Notes: generated from the sequence alone by a model not told the origin. A stretch of 64,000 nucleotides of DNA from Thauera chlorobenzoica (GCF_001922305.1 NZ_CP018839.1:1674001-1738000); one strand, 5' to 3'. Counted from the first letter of the stretch, positions 1 to 8,907 are shown. Program-made: numbers and translations.

Positions 1-365
1 CTGAAGAACAGCAACCGGTTCGGGCAGTGGAATGCGTACTCTCCGGCGGGCAGTTCGAATCGCAGCGTCTGCGGCTGCTCGGCAAGCGGGACATCGGCGA
101 GCACGCGCCCGTCGGCCGCCTCGAGCACGAAGCGATGGGGGATGAGGCCGCTTTCCATGCTGACCATGATCTCCAGCGGGGGGGCGCTGCGGGCGACGAT
201 CCGTGCGGGGCGAAAGAAATAGCTGCCGCCCACGATCGCGATCCGCTGCACGCCATCGGCGCCGCTCACCGCCACCGCGGCGGGCTCGGCCGCGGTGGCG
301 GGCGCATTGCCGACGAGTACGCTGAAGGTGATGAGCGAGGCGCGGGCCAAAAGGCGCGCTTTCAT
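1..365 (-). CDS. Cupredoxin-like periplasmic protein, 3' part missing at window edge
   Basis: The open frame starts at an ATG at 365 and runs off the left edge, so only about 121 residues are visible. The first 25 or so residues form a signal peptide (MKAR, a hydrophobic stretch, then an Ala-rich cleavage region), so export to the periplasm is expected. The rest is a small beta-rich domain. A His in PHRF and a Cys in EYAFHCPN sit where cupredoxins carry their first copper ligands; the remaining ligands would lie beyond the edge. The gene is divergent from the liu operon. The family call rests on the motif pattern only; substrate and redox partner are unknown. Confidence 0.55.
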   Translation of the reverse strand, partial: MKARLLARASLITFSVLVGNAPATAAEPAAVAVSGADGVQRIAIVGGSYFFRPARIVARSAPPLEIMVSMESGLIPHRFVLEAADGRVLADVPLAEQPQTLRFELPAGEYAFHCPNRLLFF

Positions 366-725
366 CGCAATCACAGCCTCCTTTGCGGCTCCGGGCACGG
401 CGCCCGGGTGTTGCCGCCTTCTTTCATCAAATACCATCCACCGGCCTGGCGGCCGAAAAATTGTTGCGTGATGTAAGGGGGTGCCGGCTCGGTTGCGATC
501 GACGCGCGCGCATCGGCAAGGCTGCCTGCGTCGCCGCCCCTTGCCTGCGCGTCGCGACTGGCGCAAGGTTTACCAGCGGTCATCCGCGCGATCGCAACCA
601 TGATGCCCCCACCTCTGCGGCGCCCTCCGTTGCGGGAAGGTACCGCGGGCGCGGACGGGCACCCCGGAGAAGGGGCGGGTCGGAGCGCCGCGCACGCGGC
701 AATCCAGGTGAGGAGGGCAGCGCCG
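366..725. other. Intergenic region upstream of liuB
   Basis: This 360-base stretch separates the leftward cupredoxin-like gene from liuB. A frame in phase with liuB is open back to about 600, but the good ribosome site (GAGGAGGG, about 711-717) and the family's usual N-terminus support the ATG at 726. I see no gene, RNA or convincing operator here. It presumably holds two divergent promoters, which I could not locate. Confidence 0.4.
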
Positions 726-2333
726 ATGAGCGTGATCAAATCCGGTGTCGATGCGCGTAGCGCCGAGTTCCAGGCCAACGCCGCGGCGATGCGTGCGCTG
801 GTGGAGGATCTGCGCGCGAAAGTGGCCGCAGTCGGCCGCGGCGGAGACGAAGCCGCGCGCGCGCGCCACACCGCGCGCGGCAAGCTGCTGGCGCGCGAGC
901 GCATCGCCGGCCTGCTCGACCCCGGCACGCCCTTCCTCGAGATCGGCCAGCTCGCCGCGCTCGGCCTGTACGACGACGAAGCCCCCTGCGCGGGGCTCGT
1001 TGCCGGCATCGGCCGGGTCGAAGGCAGCGAATGCATGATCGTCGCCAACGACGCCACGGTGAAGGGCGGCACCTATTACCCGCTGACGGTCAAGAAGCAT
1101 CTGCGCGCGCAGGAGATCGCCGCGCAGAACCGGCTGCCCTGCCTCTATCTGGTCGACTCGGGCGGCGCCTTCCTCCCCCGCCAGGACGAGGTCTTCCCCG
1201 ACCGTGAGCACTTCGGCCGCATCTTCTACAACCAGGCCAACCTGTCTGCCCAGGGCATCCCCCAGATCGCGGTGGTGATGGGCTCGTGCACCGCCGGCGG
1301 TGCCTACGTGCCGGCGATGGCGGACGAAGCCGTGATCGTGCGCGACCAGGGCACGATCTTCATCGGCGGCCCGCCGCTGGTGAAGGCGGCCACCGGCGAA
1401 GTGGTGAGCGCCGAGGAACTCGGCGGCGGTGACGTCCATACCCGGGTCTCGGGGGTGGCCGACCATCTCGCCGACGACGATGCCCATGCGCTCCATCTCG
1501 CCCGCCGCATCGTCGCCAACCTCAACCGGGTGAAGACGGTGGGCCTCGCCCTCGGCGACGGCGAGGCGCCGCGCTACGACCCCGAGGAACTCTACGGCAT
1601 CGTCCCCACCGACCTGCGCAAGCCGTTCGACGTGCGCGAGCTCCTCGCCCGCGTGGTCGACGGCTCGCGCCTCGACGAATTCAAGGCGCGCTACGGCACC
1701 ACCCTGGTGTGCGGCTTCGCCCACCTCCACGGCTATCCGCTGGGCATCGTCGCCAACAACGGCATCCTGTTCGGTGAGTCGGCGCAGAAGGGCGCGCACT
1801 TCGTCGAGCTGTGCGGCCAGCGCGGCATCCCGCTGCTGTTCGTGCAGAATGTCACCGGTTTCATGGTCGGGCGCCGTTACGAGAATGCCGGCATCGCCAA
1901 GGACGGCGCCAAGCTGGTGACCGCGGTAGCGACGGTGCAGGTGCCCAAGCTCACCGTGATCGTCGGCGGCAGCTTCGGTGCCGGCAACTACGGCATGTGC
2001 GGGCGCGCCTACGCCCCGCGCTTCCTGTGGATGTGGCCGAACGCGCGGATCTCGGTGATGGGTGGCGAGCAGGCCGCGAGCGTGCTCGCCACCGTGCGCC
2101 GGGACGCCATCGAGGGCGGCGGCGGGCAGTGGAGCGCGGCGGAGGAAGAAGCCTTCCGTGCCCCGATCCGGGCGCAGTACGAAGCCCAGGGCCACCCCTA
2201 CTATGCGAGCGCGCGCCTGTGGGACGATGGCGTCATCGACCCGGCGCAGACCCGCCGCGTGCTCGGCCTGTCGCTGTCGACAGCACTCAATGCCCCGATC
2301 GAACCGACCAAATTCGGCGTGTTCAGGATGTGA
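726..2333 (+). CDS. liuB: 3-methylcrotonyl-CoA carboxylase, carboxyltransferase (beta) subunit
   Basis: This 535-residue protein is the carboxyltransferase half of 3-methylcrotonyl-CoA carboxylase. It moves CO2 from biotin on LiuD to 3-methylcrotonyl-CoA in leucine/isovalerate breakdown. Length and both crotonase-like carboxyltransferase halves fit the family: an N-domain with SGGAFLPRQ near residue 154 and [14 protein letters not shown], and a C-domain with [16 protein letters not shown]. The ATG at 726 is preceded by GAGGAGGG. It is first in liuBCDE, 60 bases ahead of liuC. No liuA (isovaleryl-CoA dehydrogenase) precedes it. Confidence 0.93.
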   Translation: MSVIKSGVDARSAEFQANAAAMRALVEDLRAKVAAVGRGGDEAARARHTARGKLLARERIAGLLDPGTPFLEIGQLAALGLYDDEAPCAGLVAGIGRVEGSECMIVANDATVKGGTYYPLTVKKHLRAQEIAAQNRLPCLYLVDSGGAFLPRQDEVFPDREHFGRIFYNQANLSAQGIPQIAVVMGSCTAGGAYVPAMADEAVIVRDQGTIFIGGPPLVKAATGEVVSAEELGGGDVHTRVSGVADHLADDDAHALHLARRIVANLNRVKTVGLALGDGEAPRYDPEELYGIVPTDLRKPFDVRELLARVVDGSRLDEFKARYGTTLVCGFAHLHGYPLGIVANNGILFGESAQKGAHFVELCGQRGIPLLFVQNVTGFMVGRRYENAGIAKDGAKLVTAVATVQVPKLTVIVGGSFGAGNYGMCGRAYAPRFLWMWPNARISVMGGEQAASVLATVRRDAIEGGGGQWSAAEEEAFRAPIRAQYEAQGHPYYASARLWDDGVIDPAQTRRVLGLSLSTALNAPIEPTKFGVFRM

Positions 2334-2393
2334 ACGCGGCGGGCTGGCGGTGGCCGGACAAAAACAACCCAACCCCAGCAAGGAGACAACAAG

Positions 2394-3179
2394 ATGTACG
2401 AAACCCTGGAAATCGAGGTCGCAGGCGGCGTGGCGACGCTGTGGATGAACCGCCCGGCGGTGCACAACGCGTTCAATGCGCAGCTGATCGCCGACCTCAC
2501 CGCGGCCTGCTGCGCGCTCGATGCCGACGATGCGGTGCGGGTGGTGGTGCTCGCCGGGCGCGGCAAGAGTTTTTCCGCCGGTGCCGACCTCAACTGGATG
2601 AAGGCGGCTGCGGCCGCCAGCATCGACGACAACCTCGCCGATGCCCGCCGCCTGGCGGCGATGTTGAGCACGCTCGCCGAAATGACCAAGCCCACCCTCG
2701 CCCGCGTCCATGGCGCGGCGCTCGGCGGCGGCATGGGCCTGGCCTCGGCCTGCGACATCTGCATCGCCGCGGAGGCGGCGGTGTTCGCCACCTCCGAGGT
2801 GCGCTTCGGCATCATCCCCTCGGCGATCAGCCCCTACGTGATCCGCGCCATCGGCGCGCGCCAGGCCGGGCGTTACTTCCAGAGCGGCGAGCGGATCGGT
2901 GCCGCGCGTGCCCGCGAAATCGGCCTCGCGCACGAAGTCGTCGCCGCCGAGGCGCTCGACGCCAAAGTGGGCGAGGTGGTCGCCGCGCTGCTGCAGGGCG
3001 GGCCGCAGGCGCAGGCCGCGGCCAAGGACCTGATCCGTGCCGTCGCCCACCAGCCCCTCGGCGACGAGGTCGCCGAGGACACCGCGCGCCGCATCGCCAC
3101 GCTGCGCGCCACCGCCGAAGCGCGCGAGGGGCTCGACGCCTTCCTCGCCAAGCGCCCCGCCGCCTGGGTACCGCGCTGA
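2394..3179 (+). CDS. liuC: Methylglutaconyl-CoA hydratase
   Basis: This 261-residue crotonase-fold enzyme hydrates 3-methylglutaconyl-CoA to HMG-CoA. The oxyanion-hole segment FSAGADLNWMK and the second glycine-rich segment HGAALGGGMGLA, both typical of enoyl-CoA hydratases, are visible, as is ATSEVRFGIIPS, where the catalytic glutamate region lies. The start is set by AAGGAGA upstream. It lies between liuB and liuD (18-base gap to liuD), which makes the methylglutaconyl substrate much more likely than a generic enoyl-CoA. Confidence 0.9.
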   Translation: MYETLEIEVAGGVATLWMNRPAVHNAFNAQLIADLTAACCALDADDAVRVVVLAGRGKSFSAGADLNWMKAAAAASIDDNLADARRLAAMLSTLAEMTKPTLARVHGAALGGGMGLASACDICIAAEAAVFATSEVRFGIIPSAISPYVIRAIGARQAGRYFQSGERIGAARAREIGLAHEVVAAEALDAKVGEVVAALLQGGPQAQAAAKDLIRAVAHQPLGDEVAEDTARRIATLRATAEAREGLDAFLAKRPAAWVPR

Positions 3180-3197
3180 GGAGGGCGGAGGCAGCAC

Positions 3198-5303
3198 ATG
3201 TTCGACAAGATCCTGATCGCCAACCGCGGTGAAATTGCCTGCCGGGTGATCCACACGGCCCGCCGCCTGGGCATCCGCACGGTGGCGGTGTATTCCGATG
3301 CCGACGCCGGCGCGCGCCACGTGCGCCTGGCCGACGAGGCGCTGCGGATCGGCCCGGCGCCGGCGCGCGACAGCTACCTCGCGATCGAGCGCATCCTCGC
3401 CGCGGCGCAGCGCAGCGGCGCGCAGGCGATCCACCCCGGCTACGGCTTCCTCTCCGAGAACGCGGATTTCTGCGACGCCTGCGCCCGCGCCGGCGTGGTC
3501 TTCATCGGCCCGCCGGCGGCGGCGATCCGCGCGATGGGCTCGAAAGCGGAGGCGAAGCGGCGGATGGAAGCCGCCGGGGTGCCGGTCACCCCCGGCTACC
3601 ACGGCGACGACCAGCGCCCGGGCAGCCTGCGCGCGCAGGCCGACGCCCTCGGCTACCCGGTGCTGATCAAGGCCGTCGCCGGCGGCGGCGGCAAGGGCAT
3701 GCGGGTGGTCGGTCAGTCCGATGACTTCATCGATCGGCTCGCCGCGTGCCGGCGCGAGGCCGCCGCCAGCTTCGGCGATGAGCGCGTGCTGATCGAAAAA
3801 TACCTCGTCCGCCCGCGCCACATCGAAGTGCAGGTCTTCGCCGATGCCCACGGCCATTGCGTCCATCTGTTCGAGCGCGACTGCTCGGTGCAGCGCCGCC
3901 ACCAGAAAGTGCTGGAGGAGGCCCCCGCCCCCGGCATCGGCCCGGCGCAGCGCGCGGCGATGGGGCAGGCGGCAGTGGCGGCGGCGCAGGCGGTGGGCTA
4001 CGTCGGTGCCGGCACGGTGGAGTTCATCGTCGGCGAGGCGGGTGCCGCACCCGCCGCGTTCTACTTCATGGAGATGAATACCCGGCTGCAGGTCGAGCAT
4101 CCGGTCACCGAGATGATCACCGGGCTCGACCTGGTCGAATGGCAGCTGCGCGTGGCCGCGGGCGAGCCGCTGCCGCTCGACCAGGCGCAGCTGCAGCACC
4201 TTGGCCATGCGATCGAGGCGCGGATCTATGCGGAAGATCCGGCGCAGGGCTTCCTGCCCGCCACCGGGCGTCTGCATCACCTTGCGCTGCCGGCCGAATC
4301 GGTGCATGTGCGCATCGATAGCGGGGTAGATGAAGGCGATGCGATCGGCCCCGACTACGATCCGCTGCTCGCCAAGCTGATCGTGTGGGAGGACGGCGGC
4401 GCGGAGGAGGACGGCGCAGGGCCGGGCGCGGCTGTGCCGGCGGGCGGCAGCCGCGAGCGCGCCCGGCTGCGTCTGCTCCAGGCGCTGGCCGATTTCCGCA
4501 TCGTCGGCGTGGCCCACAACGTTGATTTCCTGTCCCGTCTGGTGGCCTGCCCGGCCTTTGCCCGTGCCGAGCTCGACACCGCCCTGATCGAGCGCGAACA
4601 GGCCTGGCTGTTCCCCGCCGACGACCCGGTGCCCGGGGAAGTCTGGCAGCTTGCCGCGCTCGCCGAACTGCTGCGCGAGGCCGAGGCCGGCGCCGAGGCG
4701 GCGCGCCGCAGTGCCGATCCGCGCTCGCCGTGGGATGTGCGCGATGGCTGGCGGCTGAACGCGAATGCCCGCCGCGAGCTGGTGTTTCGCAATGGGGGGG
4801 CGCGGCAGGCGGTGGTGGTCGAATACCGCGCCGATGCGTACCGCCTCTGCCTCGATCCTGCTTCCGGTGCCGGCGCCACCCCCGGCGTCGATGCCGCTGC
4901 CTGGCTGCCGGCGCGTGGCGAACTCGGTGCCCGCGGCCAGCTGCGTGCCGAACTCGACGGCCGCCGTCTCGATGCCACCGTGATCGCCGCTGGGGAACGT
5001 CGCCACCTTTTCCTGCATGGCCGCAGCTGGGTGCTGGTTCGCGTCCACCCGTTGGCGCAGGCTGCCGGCGAGCGCGTCGCCGAGGGCAGCCTGCGCGCGC
5101 CGATGCCGGGGCGGGTGGTGGCCCTTCTCACGCCGCCCGGACTCAGGGTGGACAAGGGCACGGCGCTGCTGAGCCTGGAGGCGATGAAGATGGAGCACAC
5201 CCTCACCGCTCCCGTTGCCGGGACGGTGAAGGTTTTCCACTGTGCGGTCGGCGACCAGGTCGAGGATGGCGCCGAACTGCTCGAATTCGAACCTGAACCC
5301 TGA
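3198..5303 (+). CDS. liuD: 3-methylcrotonyl-CoA carboxylase, biotin-carrying (alpha) subunit
   Basis: This 701-residue protein has an N-terminal biotin carboxylase (FDKILIANRGEIACR, ATP-grasp glycine loop KAVAGGGGKGMR, and EMNTRLQVEHPVTE), a linker/BT domain, and a C-terminal biotinyl domain. The biotin-accepting lysine is Lys664 in EAMKMEH. It carboxylates biotin using ATP and bicarbonate and hands it to LiuB. A low-complexity insertion rich in Glu, Gly and Ala follows LIVWEDGG near residue 400, likely a surface loop. It is the third gene of the liu operon. Confidence 0.93.
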   Translation: MFDKILIANRGEIACRVIHTARRLGIRTVAVYSDADAGARHVRLADEALRIGPAPARDSYLAIERILAAAQRSGAQAIHPGYGFLSENADFCDACARAGVVFIGPPAAAIRAMGSKAEAKRRMEAAGVPVTPGYHGDDQRPGSLRAQADALGYPVLIKAVAGGGGKGMRVVGQSDDFIDRLAACRREAAASFGDERVLIEKYLVRPRHIEVQVFADAHGHCVHLFERDCSVQRRHQKVLEEAPAPGIGPAQRAAMGQAAVAAAQAVGYVGAGTVEFIVGEAGAAPAAFYFMEMNTRLQVEHPVTEMITGLDLVEWQLRVAAGEPLPLDQAQLQHLGHAIEARIYAEDPAQGFLPATGRLHHLALPAESVHVRIDSGVDEGDAIGPDYDPLLAKLIVWEDGGAEEDGAGPGAAVPAGGSRERARLRLLQALADFRIVGVAHNVDFLSRLVACPAFARAELDTALIEREQAWLFPADDPVPGEVWQLAALAELLREAEAGAEAARRSADPRSPWDVRDGWRLNANARRELVFRNGGARQAVVVEYRADAYRLCLDPASGAGATPGVDAAAWLPARGELGARGQLRAELDGRRLDATVIAAGERRHLFLHGRSWVLVRVHPLAQAAGERVAEGSLRAPMPGRVVALLTPPGLRVDKGTALLSLEAMKMEHTLTAPVAGTVKVFHCAVGDQVEDGAELLEFEPEP

Positions 5304-5353
5304 GCGGAGGGGCGTGCGTTGCGCCCGTGCCCGACCGGAATGAGGAATCCGCC

Positions 5354-6322
5354 ATGACGACATCCTGGCCTGCGGCCGTCCGCATCGTCGAAGTCGGCCC
5401 GCGCGACGGCCTGCAGAACGAGCCGTTCCCGCTGCCGGTGGCGGCCCGGGTGGAACTGATCCGCCGCCTCGTCGGCGCCGGCCTGAAGAGCGTCGAGGCG
5501 GGGGCTTTCGTGTCGCCGAAACGGGTGCCGCAGATGGACGGCAGCGCCGCGGTGCTCGCCCGCGTGCTGGCCGACCCGCCGCCGCCGACGGGTGCGACCG
5601 CGGGTGCAGTTGCGGGGGTAGTCGCGGGTGCAGTGGATTACCCGGTGCTGGTGCCGAACCTGCAGGGCTTCGAGGCCGCGCTCGCCGCCGGGGCGCAGAC
5701 GGTGGCGGTGTTCGCCGCCGCCTCCGAGACCTTCAGCCGGCGCAACATCAACTGCTCGATCGCCGAGTCGTTGGTACGCTTTCGCGCGGTCGCCGGCGCG
5801 GCGCGGGCGGCCGGAGTGAAGCTGCGCGGCTACGTCTCCTGCGTCGCCGGCTGTCCCTACGAGGGCGCGGTCGCACCGCGGGCCGTGGCCGGGGTCGCTG
5901 CTGCGCTGCGGGCACTGGGCTGCGACGAGATCTCGCTTGGTGACACCATCGGCACCGGCAACCCGGACAGCATCCGGCGGATGCTCGAGGCGGTGCTGCG
6001 CGAGGTGCCCGCGGAGCGGCTCGCCGGGCACTACCACGACACCTACGGCATGGCGGTGGCGAACGTCTATGCCTCGCTGGAGCTGGGGCTGACGGTGTTC
6101 GATGCCGCGGTCGGCGGACTCGGCGGCTGCCCCTACGCCCCCGGCGCGGCGGGAAACGTCGCCACCGAGGAGCTGGTCTGGCTGTTCGGCGGGCTGGGCA
6201 TCGCCACCGGCGTCGACCTCGAGGCACTGGTCGATACCGCGGTCTGGATCAGCACCCGGCTCGGTCGCGCGCCGGCTTCAAGGGTGGCGCGGGCGGTGCT
6301 GGCACGGCGGCAGCACCGCTGA
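5354..6322 (+). CDS. liuE: Hydroxymethylglutaryl-CoA lyase
   Basis: HMG-CoA lyase cleaves HMG-CoA to acetyl-CoA and acetoacetate, ending leucine degradation. The 322-residue TIM barrel has the N-terminal VEVGPRDGLQNE motif, SCVAGCPYEG, the metal-ligand region GHYHDTYG, and the active-site cysteine loop GGLGGCPYAPGAAGN. The ATG at 5354, with GAGGAA just upstream, is preferred over the in-frame GTG at 5327. An Ala/Gly/Val-rich insertion near residue 80 is encoded by a 12-base tandem repeat and is unusual for the family. It is the last gene of the liu operon. Confidence 0.92.
   Translation: MTTSWPAAVRIVEVGPRDGLQNEPFPLPVAARVELIRRLVGAGLKSVEAGAFVSPKRVPQMDGSAAVLARVLADPPPPTGATAGAVAGVVAGAVDYPVLVPNLQGFEAALAAGAQTVAVFAAASETFSRRNINCSIAESLVRFRAVAGAARAAGVKLRGYVSCVAGCPYEGAVAPRAVAGVAAALRALGCDEISLGDTIGTGNPDSIRRMLEAVLREVPAERLAGHYHDTYGMAVANVYASLELGLTVFDAAVGGLGGCPYAPGAAGNVATEELVWLFGGLGIATGVDLEALVDTAVWISTRLGRAPASRVARAVLARRQHR
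5597..5632 (+). repeat. Three-copy 12-bp tandem repeat inside liuE
   Basis: Three imperfect 12-base units (ACCGCGGGTGCA, GTTGCGGGGGTA, GTCGCGGGTGCA) follow one another in frame and encode T/V-A-G-A/V units. Each copy adds four residues, so the frame is kept. The encoded stretch lies in a loop before the conserved DYPVLVPN strand and should not touch the active site. Confidence 0.7.
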
Positions 6323-6324
6323 CT

Positions 6325-6350
6325 CTTGCCGGACGGATGCGCCCGGCAAG
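6325..6350. terminator. Hairpin between convergent liuE and TRAP gene
   Basis: CTTGCCGG (6325-6332) and CCGGCAAG (6343-6350) form perfect 8-base arms around a 10-base loop, two bases after the liuE stop and ahead of the convergent TRAP gene. There is no T-tract on either strand, so this is a possible bidirectional terminator or mRNA-end structure only. Confidence 0.4.
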
Positions 6351-6369
6351 CCCGCGTTCTGCGCCGTGC

Positions 6370-7398
6370 TCAGTCCATCAGCGCCCGCAGTTCTGCGAGA
6401 AGGTGCTCGCCATCGTAGCCCTTGGCGGCCATTTCCTTGACCCACTCCGCGGTAACGGATTCGGCGGCCTTTTCCCACTTTTCCTGTTCCGCAGGGGGGA
6501 GGGTGTAAATGTGGTTGCCGTGGTCGATCGCGACCTGGCGCGAGCGCTGCGTTGCCATGTCCCATATCTGTCCGGCCCATGCCGAGGCCTCCGCGCCGCT
6601 GTTGGCGTCGATGACTTTTTTCAGATGCGCCGGCAGGCTGTCGTATCTCGCCGGATTCATCGCCAGCACGAATGCGCCGCTGTTCATCAGCGCCATGCCG
6701 GAAGGCGATTCGGTGTGATAGGAGGTGAGTTCATGGAGCCTGAGGGCAGGAAGCACTTCCCAGGGGAACATCGCGCCGTCCACCACCCCCCGCGAGAGCG
6801 CCTCGGGCACCTGGGGCGCGGGCATGCCGACCGGGGCGGCGCCCAACGCCGCGATGAGCTTGTTGGTTAGGCGGCTTCCGGCCCTGATCTTCAACCCCTT
6901 GAAGTCGCTGAGCGTCTTGACCGGCTTCTTGATGGTGTGGATCGCCGTTCCGGGGATGGTGTGAAAGAGCAGCGGCTTGACGCCCGCGTATTCGCTCTGG
7001 GCGTATTTGCTGGCAAAGATCCATAACGCCCGGCTCGACTTTTCCCCGTCGGCGGCGATGAACGGCACGTCCAGCGCCTCGCTGACCGGGAAGCGGCTGG
7101 CCTGGTAGCTCGGCACCGTCCACACGATGTCGGCGACGCCGTCCTTGACCTGATCGAACAGTTGCGCCGGCGTGCCGCCCAGTTGCATCGCGGGGTAGAG
7201 CTGGCACTTCAACTGGCCGTCGGACTCGTGCGCAAGCTTGTCGCACCACGGGGTGATGAGATGGACATGGGTGTTGCTGGTGGGCGGCAGGAAGTGGTGG
7301 ACCTTGAGGTGGATCGTCTCCGCGGCCGATGCCTGGATCGCACCTGCGGCGAGTGCGGCGGTGAGCACGGCGAACTTGACTCTGGAATGAATCTTCAT
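6370..7398 (-). CDS. TRAP transporter substrate-binding protein (DctP family)
   Basis: This 342-residue periplasmic protein has a Sec signal peptide ending near ASAAE. DctP-type features include LKVHHFLPPTSNTH, the LGGTPAQLFDQVKDGVADI segment, and the conserved region around LKIRAGSRLTNKLIAALGA where the carboxylate-binding arginine is expected. It would capture an organic acid for a TRAP permease, but no DctQ or DctM genes are in the window. AAGGAGGAG precedes the ATG. It lies downstream of, and reads with, the acyl-CoA dehydrogenase gene, so its ligand may be the acid handled by that cluster; this is inference. Confidence 0.85.
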   Translation of the reverse strand: MKIHSRVKFAVLTAALAAGAIQASAAETIHLKVHHFLPPTSNTHVHLITPWCDKLAHESDGQLKCQLYPAMQLGGTPAQLFDQVKDGVADIVWTVPSYQASRFPVSEALDVPFIAADGEKSSRALWIFASKYAQSEYAGVKPLLFHTIPGTAIHTIKKPVKTLSDFKGLKIRAGSRLTNKLIAALGAAPVGMPAPQVPEALSRGVVDGAMFPWEVLPALRLHELTSYHTESPSGMALMNSGAFVLAMNPARYDSLPAHLKKVIDANSGAEASAWAGQIWDMATQRSRQVAIDHGNHIYTLPPAEQEKWEKAAESVTAEWVKEMAAKGYDGEHLLAELRALMD

Positions 7399-7620
7399 GT
7401 GTGACTCCTCCTTGGGCGAGCGGGGGGAATGACGGTCTTCGCGGCGATGATGTTAAATGCGTATATTCGTCCGGCAACGTCAATTCCTATTTGAAACCTG
7501 GGCAGGCTACCTTGCCATTCGCCGGGCCATCGGTCCGGTGGCGGACGGCAGAAACAGATGGTGTGGCTCAACGACCGTCACCGGATGCGGCACCACGGTG
7601 ATGGAGCGTGAGCGGTCTTG

Positions 7621-8772
7621 TCACAGCGTTCGGGAGATCAGCTCCTTCAGCGTCTCGTTCGAGCCGCCGTAGATGCGCTGCACGCGGGCGTCCATGTACA
7701 GCTGCGCGATCGGGTATTCGCACATGTAGCCGTAACCGCCGAACAGCTGCAGGCAGCGGTCGATGATCTGGCACTGCTTGTCCGAGCACCACCACTTCGC
7801 CATGATCGCGTCGTTGGGCTGCATCGGCTGGCCCTCGACCAGCTGCTGGATCAGCTGGTCGATGAAGACGCGCCCGATGCGCGCCTCGGTCTGGCATTCG
7901 GCGAGGGTGAAGCGGGTGTTCTGGAAGTCCCACAGGGTCTGGCCGAGCATCTTGCGGTTCTTGGCGTGCTCGATGGTCAGCTCGATCGCCCGTTCGGCGC
8001 TCGCCACGCCGGTCACCCCGATCGACAGACGTTCGCGGACGAAGACATCCATCAGCTGGCCGAAGCCACGGCCTTCTTCTCCGCCGACCAGGTTGTCGAC
8101 CGGCACGCGCACGTCGTCGAGGAAGATTTCGCAGGTGTCGAGGCCGTTCTGGCCGATCTTCTCGAGCACCTTGCTGATGGTGAACCCGGGCGTCTTGTCC
8201 ACTTCGACCATGAACAGGGAGATGCCCTTGGCGCCAGGTCCGCCCGTGCGCGCGGCGATCAGGGACAGCTCGGCCTGCTTGCCGTGGGTGATGAAAATCT
8301 TGTTGCCGTTGAGCACGTATTCGTTGCCTTCACGGCGGGCGGTGGTGCGCAAGGCCTTCACGTCGGTGCCGGCGTCCGGCTCGGTGATGCACACCGAGAG
8401 CATCTTGCGCCCCGTGGCGATGTCCGGCATCCAGCGCAGCAACTGCTCGTGGCTGGCGGTTCCCATCAGGAAGTGGGGGGCGTTGAGGGCGCCGGGGACG
8501 AAACCGAAGCTGGTGTCGCAGATGCGGGCCTGTTCTTCCATCACTACGGCCTCGTGCGCGAAGGTGCCGCCCTGGCCGCCATATTGCTCGGGAATGCTCA
8601 TGCACAGCAGCCCCAGCTCACCGGCCCGCAGCCAGACCTCGCGGTCGATGTGGTGCTGAGCGCGGAAGCGCGCCGCATGCGGCGCAACCTCTTCTTCGAA
8701 GAAGCGGCGCGCGGTTGCGCGCAGCAGGTCGAGTTCTTCGGTCATCCAGGGGGAACGGTAGGAAGCGGGCAT
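7621..8772 (-). CDS. Acyl-CoA dehydrogenase
   Basis: This 383-residue FAD enzyme of the acyl-CoA dehydrogenase family desaturates a CoA ester. Visible motifs are GELGLLCMSIPEQYGGQGG, the FAD/substrate signature CITEPDAGTDVKALRTTA, and the C-terminal QLFGGYGYMCEYP plus IYGGSNETLKELI. The last has Gly where the medium-chain enzyme carries its catalytic Glu (IYEGT), so the base may lie elsewhere, as in the isovaleryl- and long-chain branches. The ATG at 8772 is chosen because CTGGAG lies six bases upstream; the frame extends further up through the palindrome. It is divergent from the aldehyde dehydrogenase. Substrate unknown; a branched or aryl-alkyl acyl-CoA is plausible. Confidence 0.85.
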   Translation of the reverse strand: MPASYRSPWMTEELDLLRATARRFFEEEVAPHAARFRAQHHIDREVWLRAGELGLLCMSIPEQYGGQGGTFAHEAVVMEEQARICDTSFGFVPGALNAPHFLMGTASHEQLLRWMPDIATGRKMLSVCITEPDAGTDVKALRTTARREGNEYVLNGNKIFITHGKQAELSLIAARTGGPGAKGISLFMVEVDKTPGFTISKVLEKIGQNGLDTCEIFLDDVRVPVDNLVGGEEGRGFGQLMDVFVRERLSIGVTGVASAERAIELTIEHAKNRKMLGQTLWDFQNTRFTLAECQTEARIGRVFIDQLIQQLVEGQPMQPNDAIMAKWWCSDKQCQIIDRCLQLFGGYGYMCEYPIAQLYMDARVQRIYGGSNETLKELISRTL

Positions 8773-8847
8773 GAGCATCTCCAGTGGGGTTCGCTGTCGC
8801 CGTGCTCCGTGAACGGTGCGGGCGGCGTGTCGTCTGCTGTCGGAAGG

Positions 8848-8876
8848 AGTATCGATAGCACTGTGCATTTTGTCAA
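8848..8876 (-). promoter_or_regulatory. Candidate sigma-70 promoter for the acyl-CoA dehydrogenase
   Basis: On the minus strand, TTGACA (8876-8871) matches the -35 consensus fully and is followed after 17 bases by GATACT (8853-8848). The -35 lies inside the left arm of the 50-bp palindrome, so a repressor bound there should block it. Mirror image of the rightward promoter. Confidence 0.5.
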
Positions 8877-8907
8877 CCAACCGGTTGATTGACAAAATGC
8901 ACAGTGC
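8858..8907. promoter_or_regulatory. 50-bp palindromic operator in the divergent promoter
   Basis: Bases 8858-8876 and 8889-8907 are perfect 19-base inverted arms. Across the whole 50 bases, 24 of 25 pairs are complementary. The centre contains CAACC-AACC-GGTTG (8874-8887), a TetR-style dyad that recurs at 14889-14902 upstream of the CoA-transferase. The -35 boxes of both divergent promoters lie inside the arms. The TetR-family gene at 12919-13629 is the likely binder; this is inference from location and the shared core. Confidence 0.65.

Noticed and set aside
570..5363. Very long open frame antisense to the liu operon (about 1600 codons)
   Set aside because: It runs opposite to four well-supported genes, has His/Arg/Gly-rich low-complexity composition typical of antisense frames in GC-rich DNA, and no recognisable domain.
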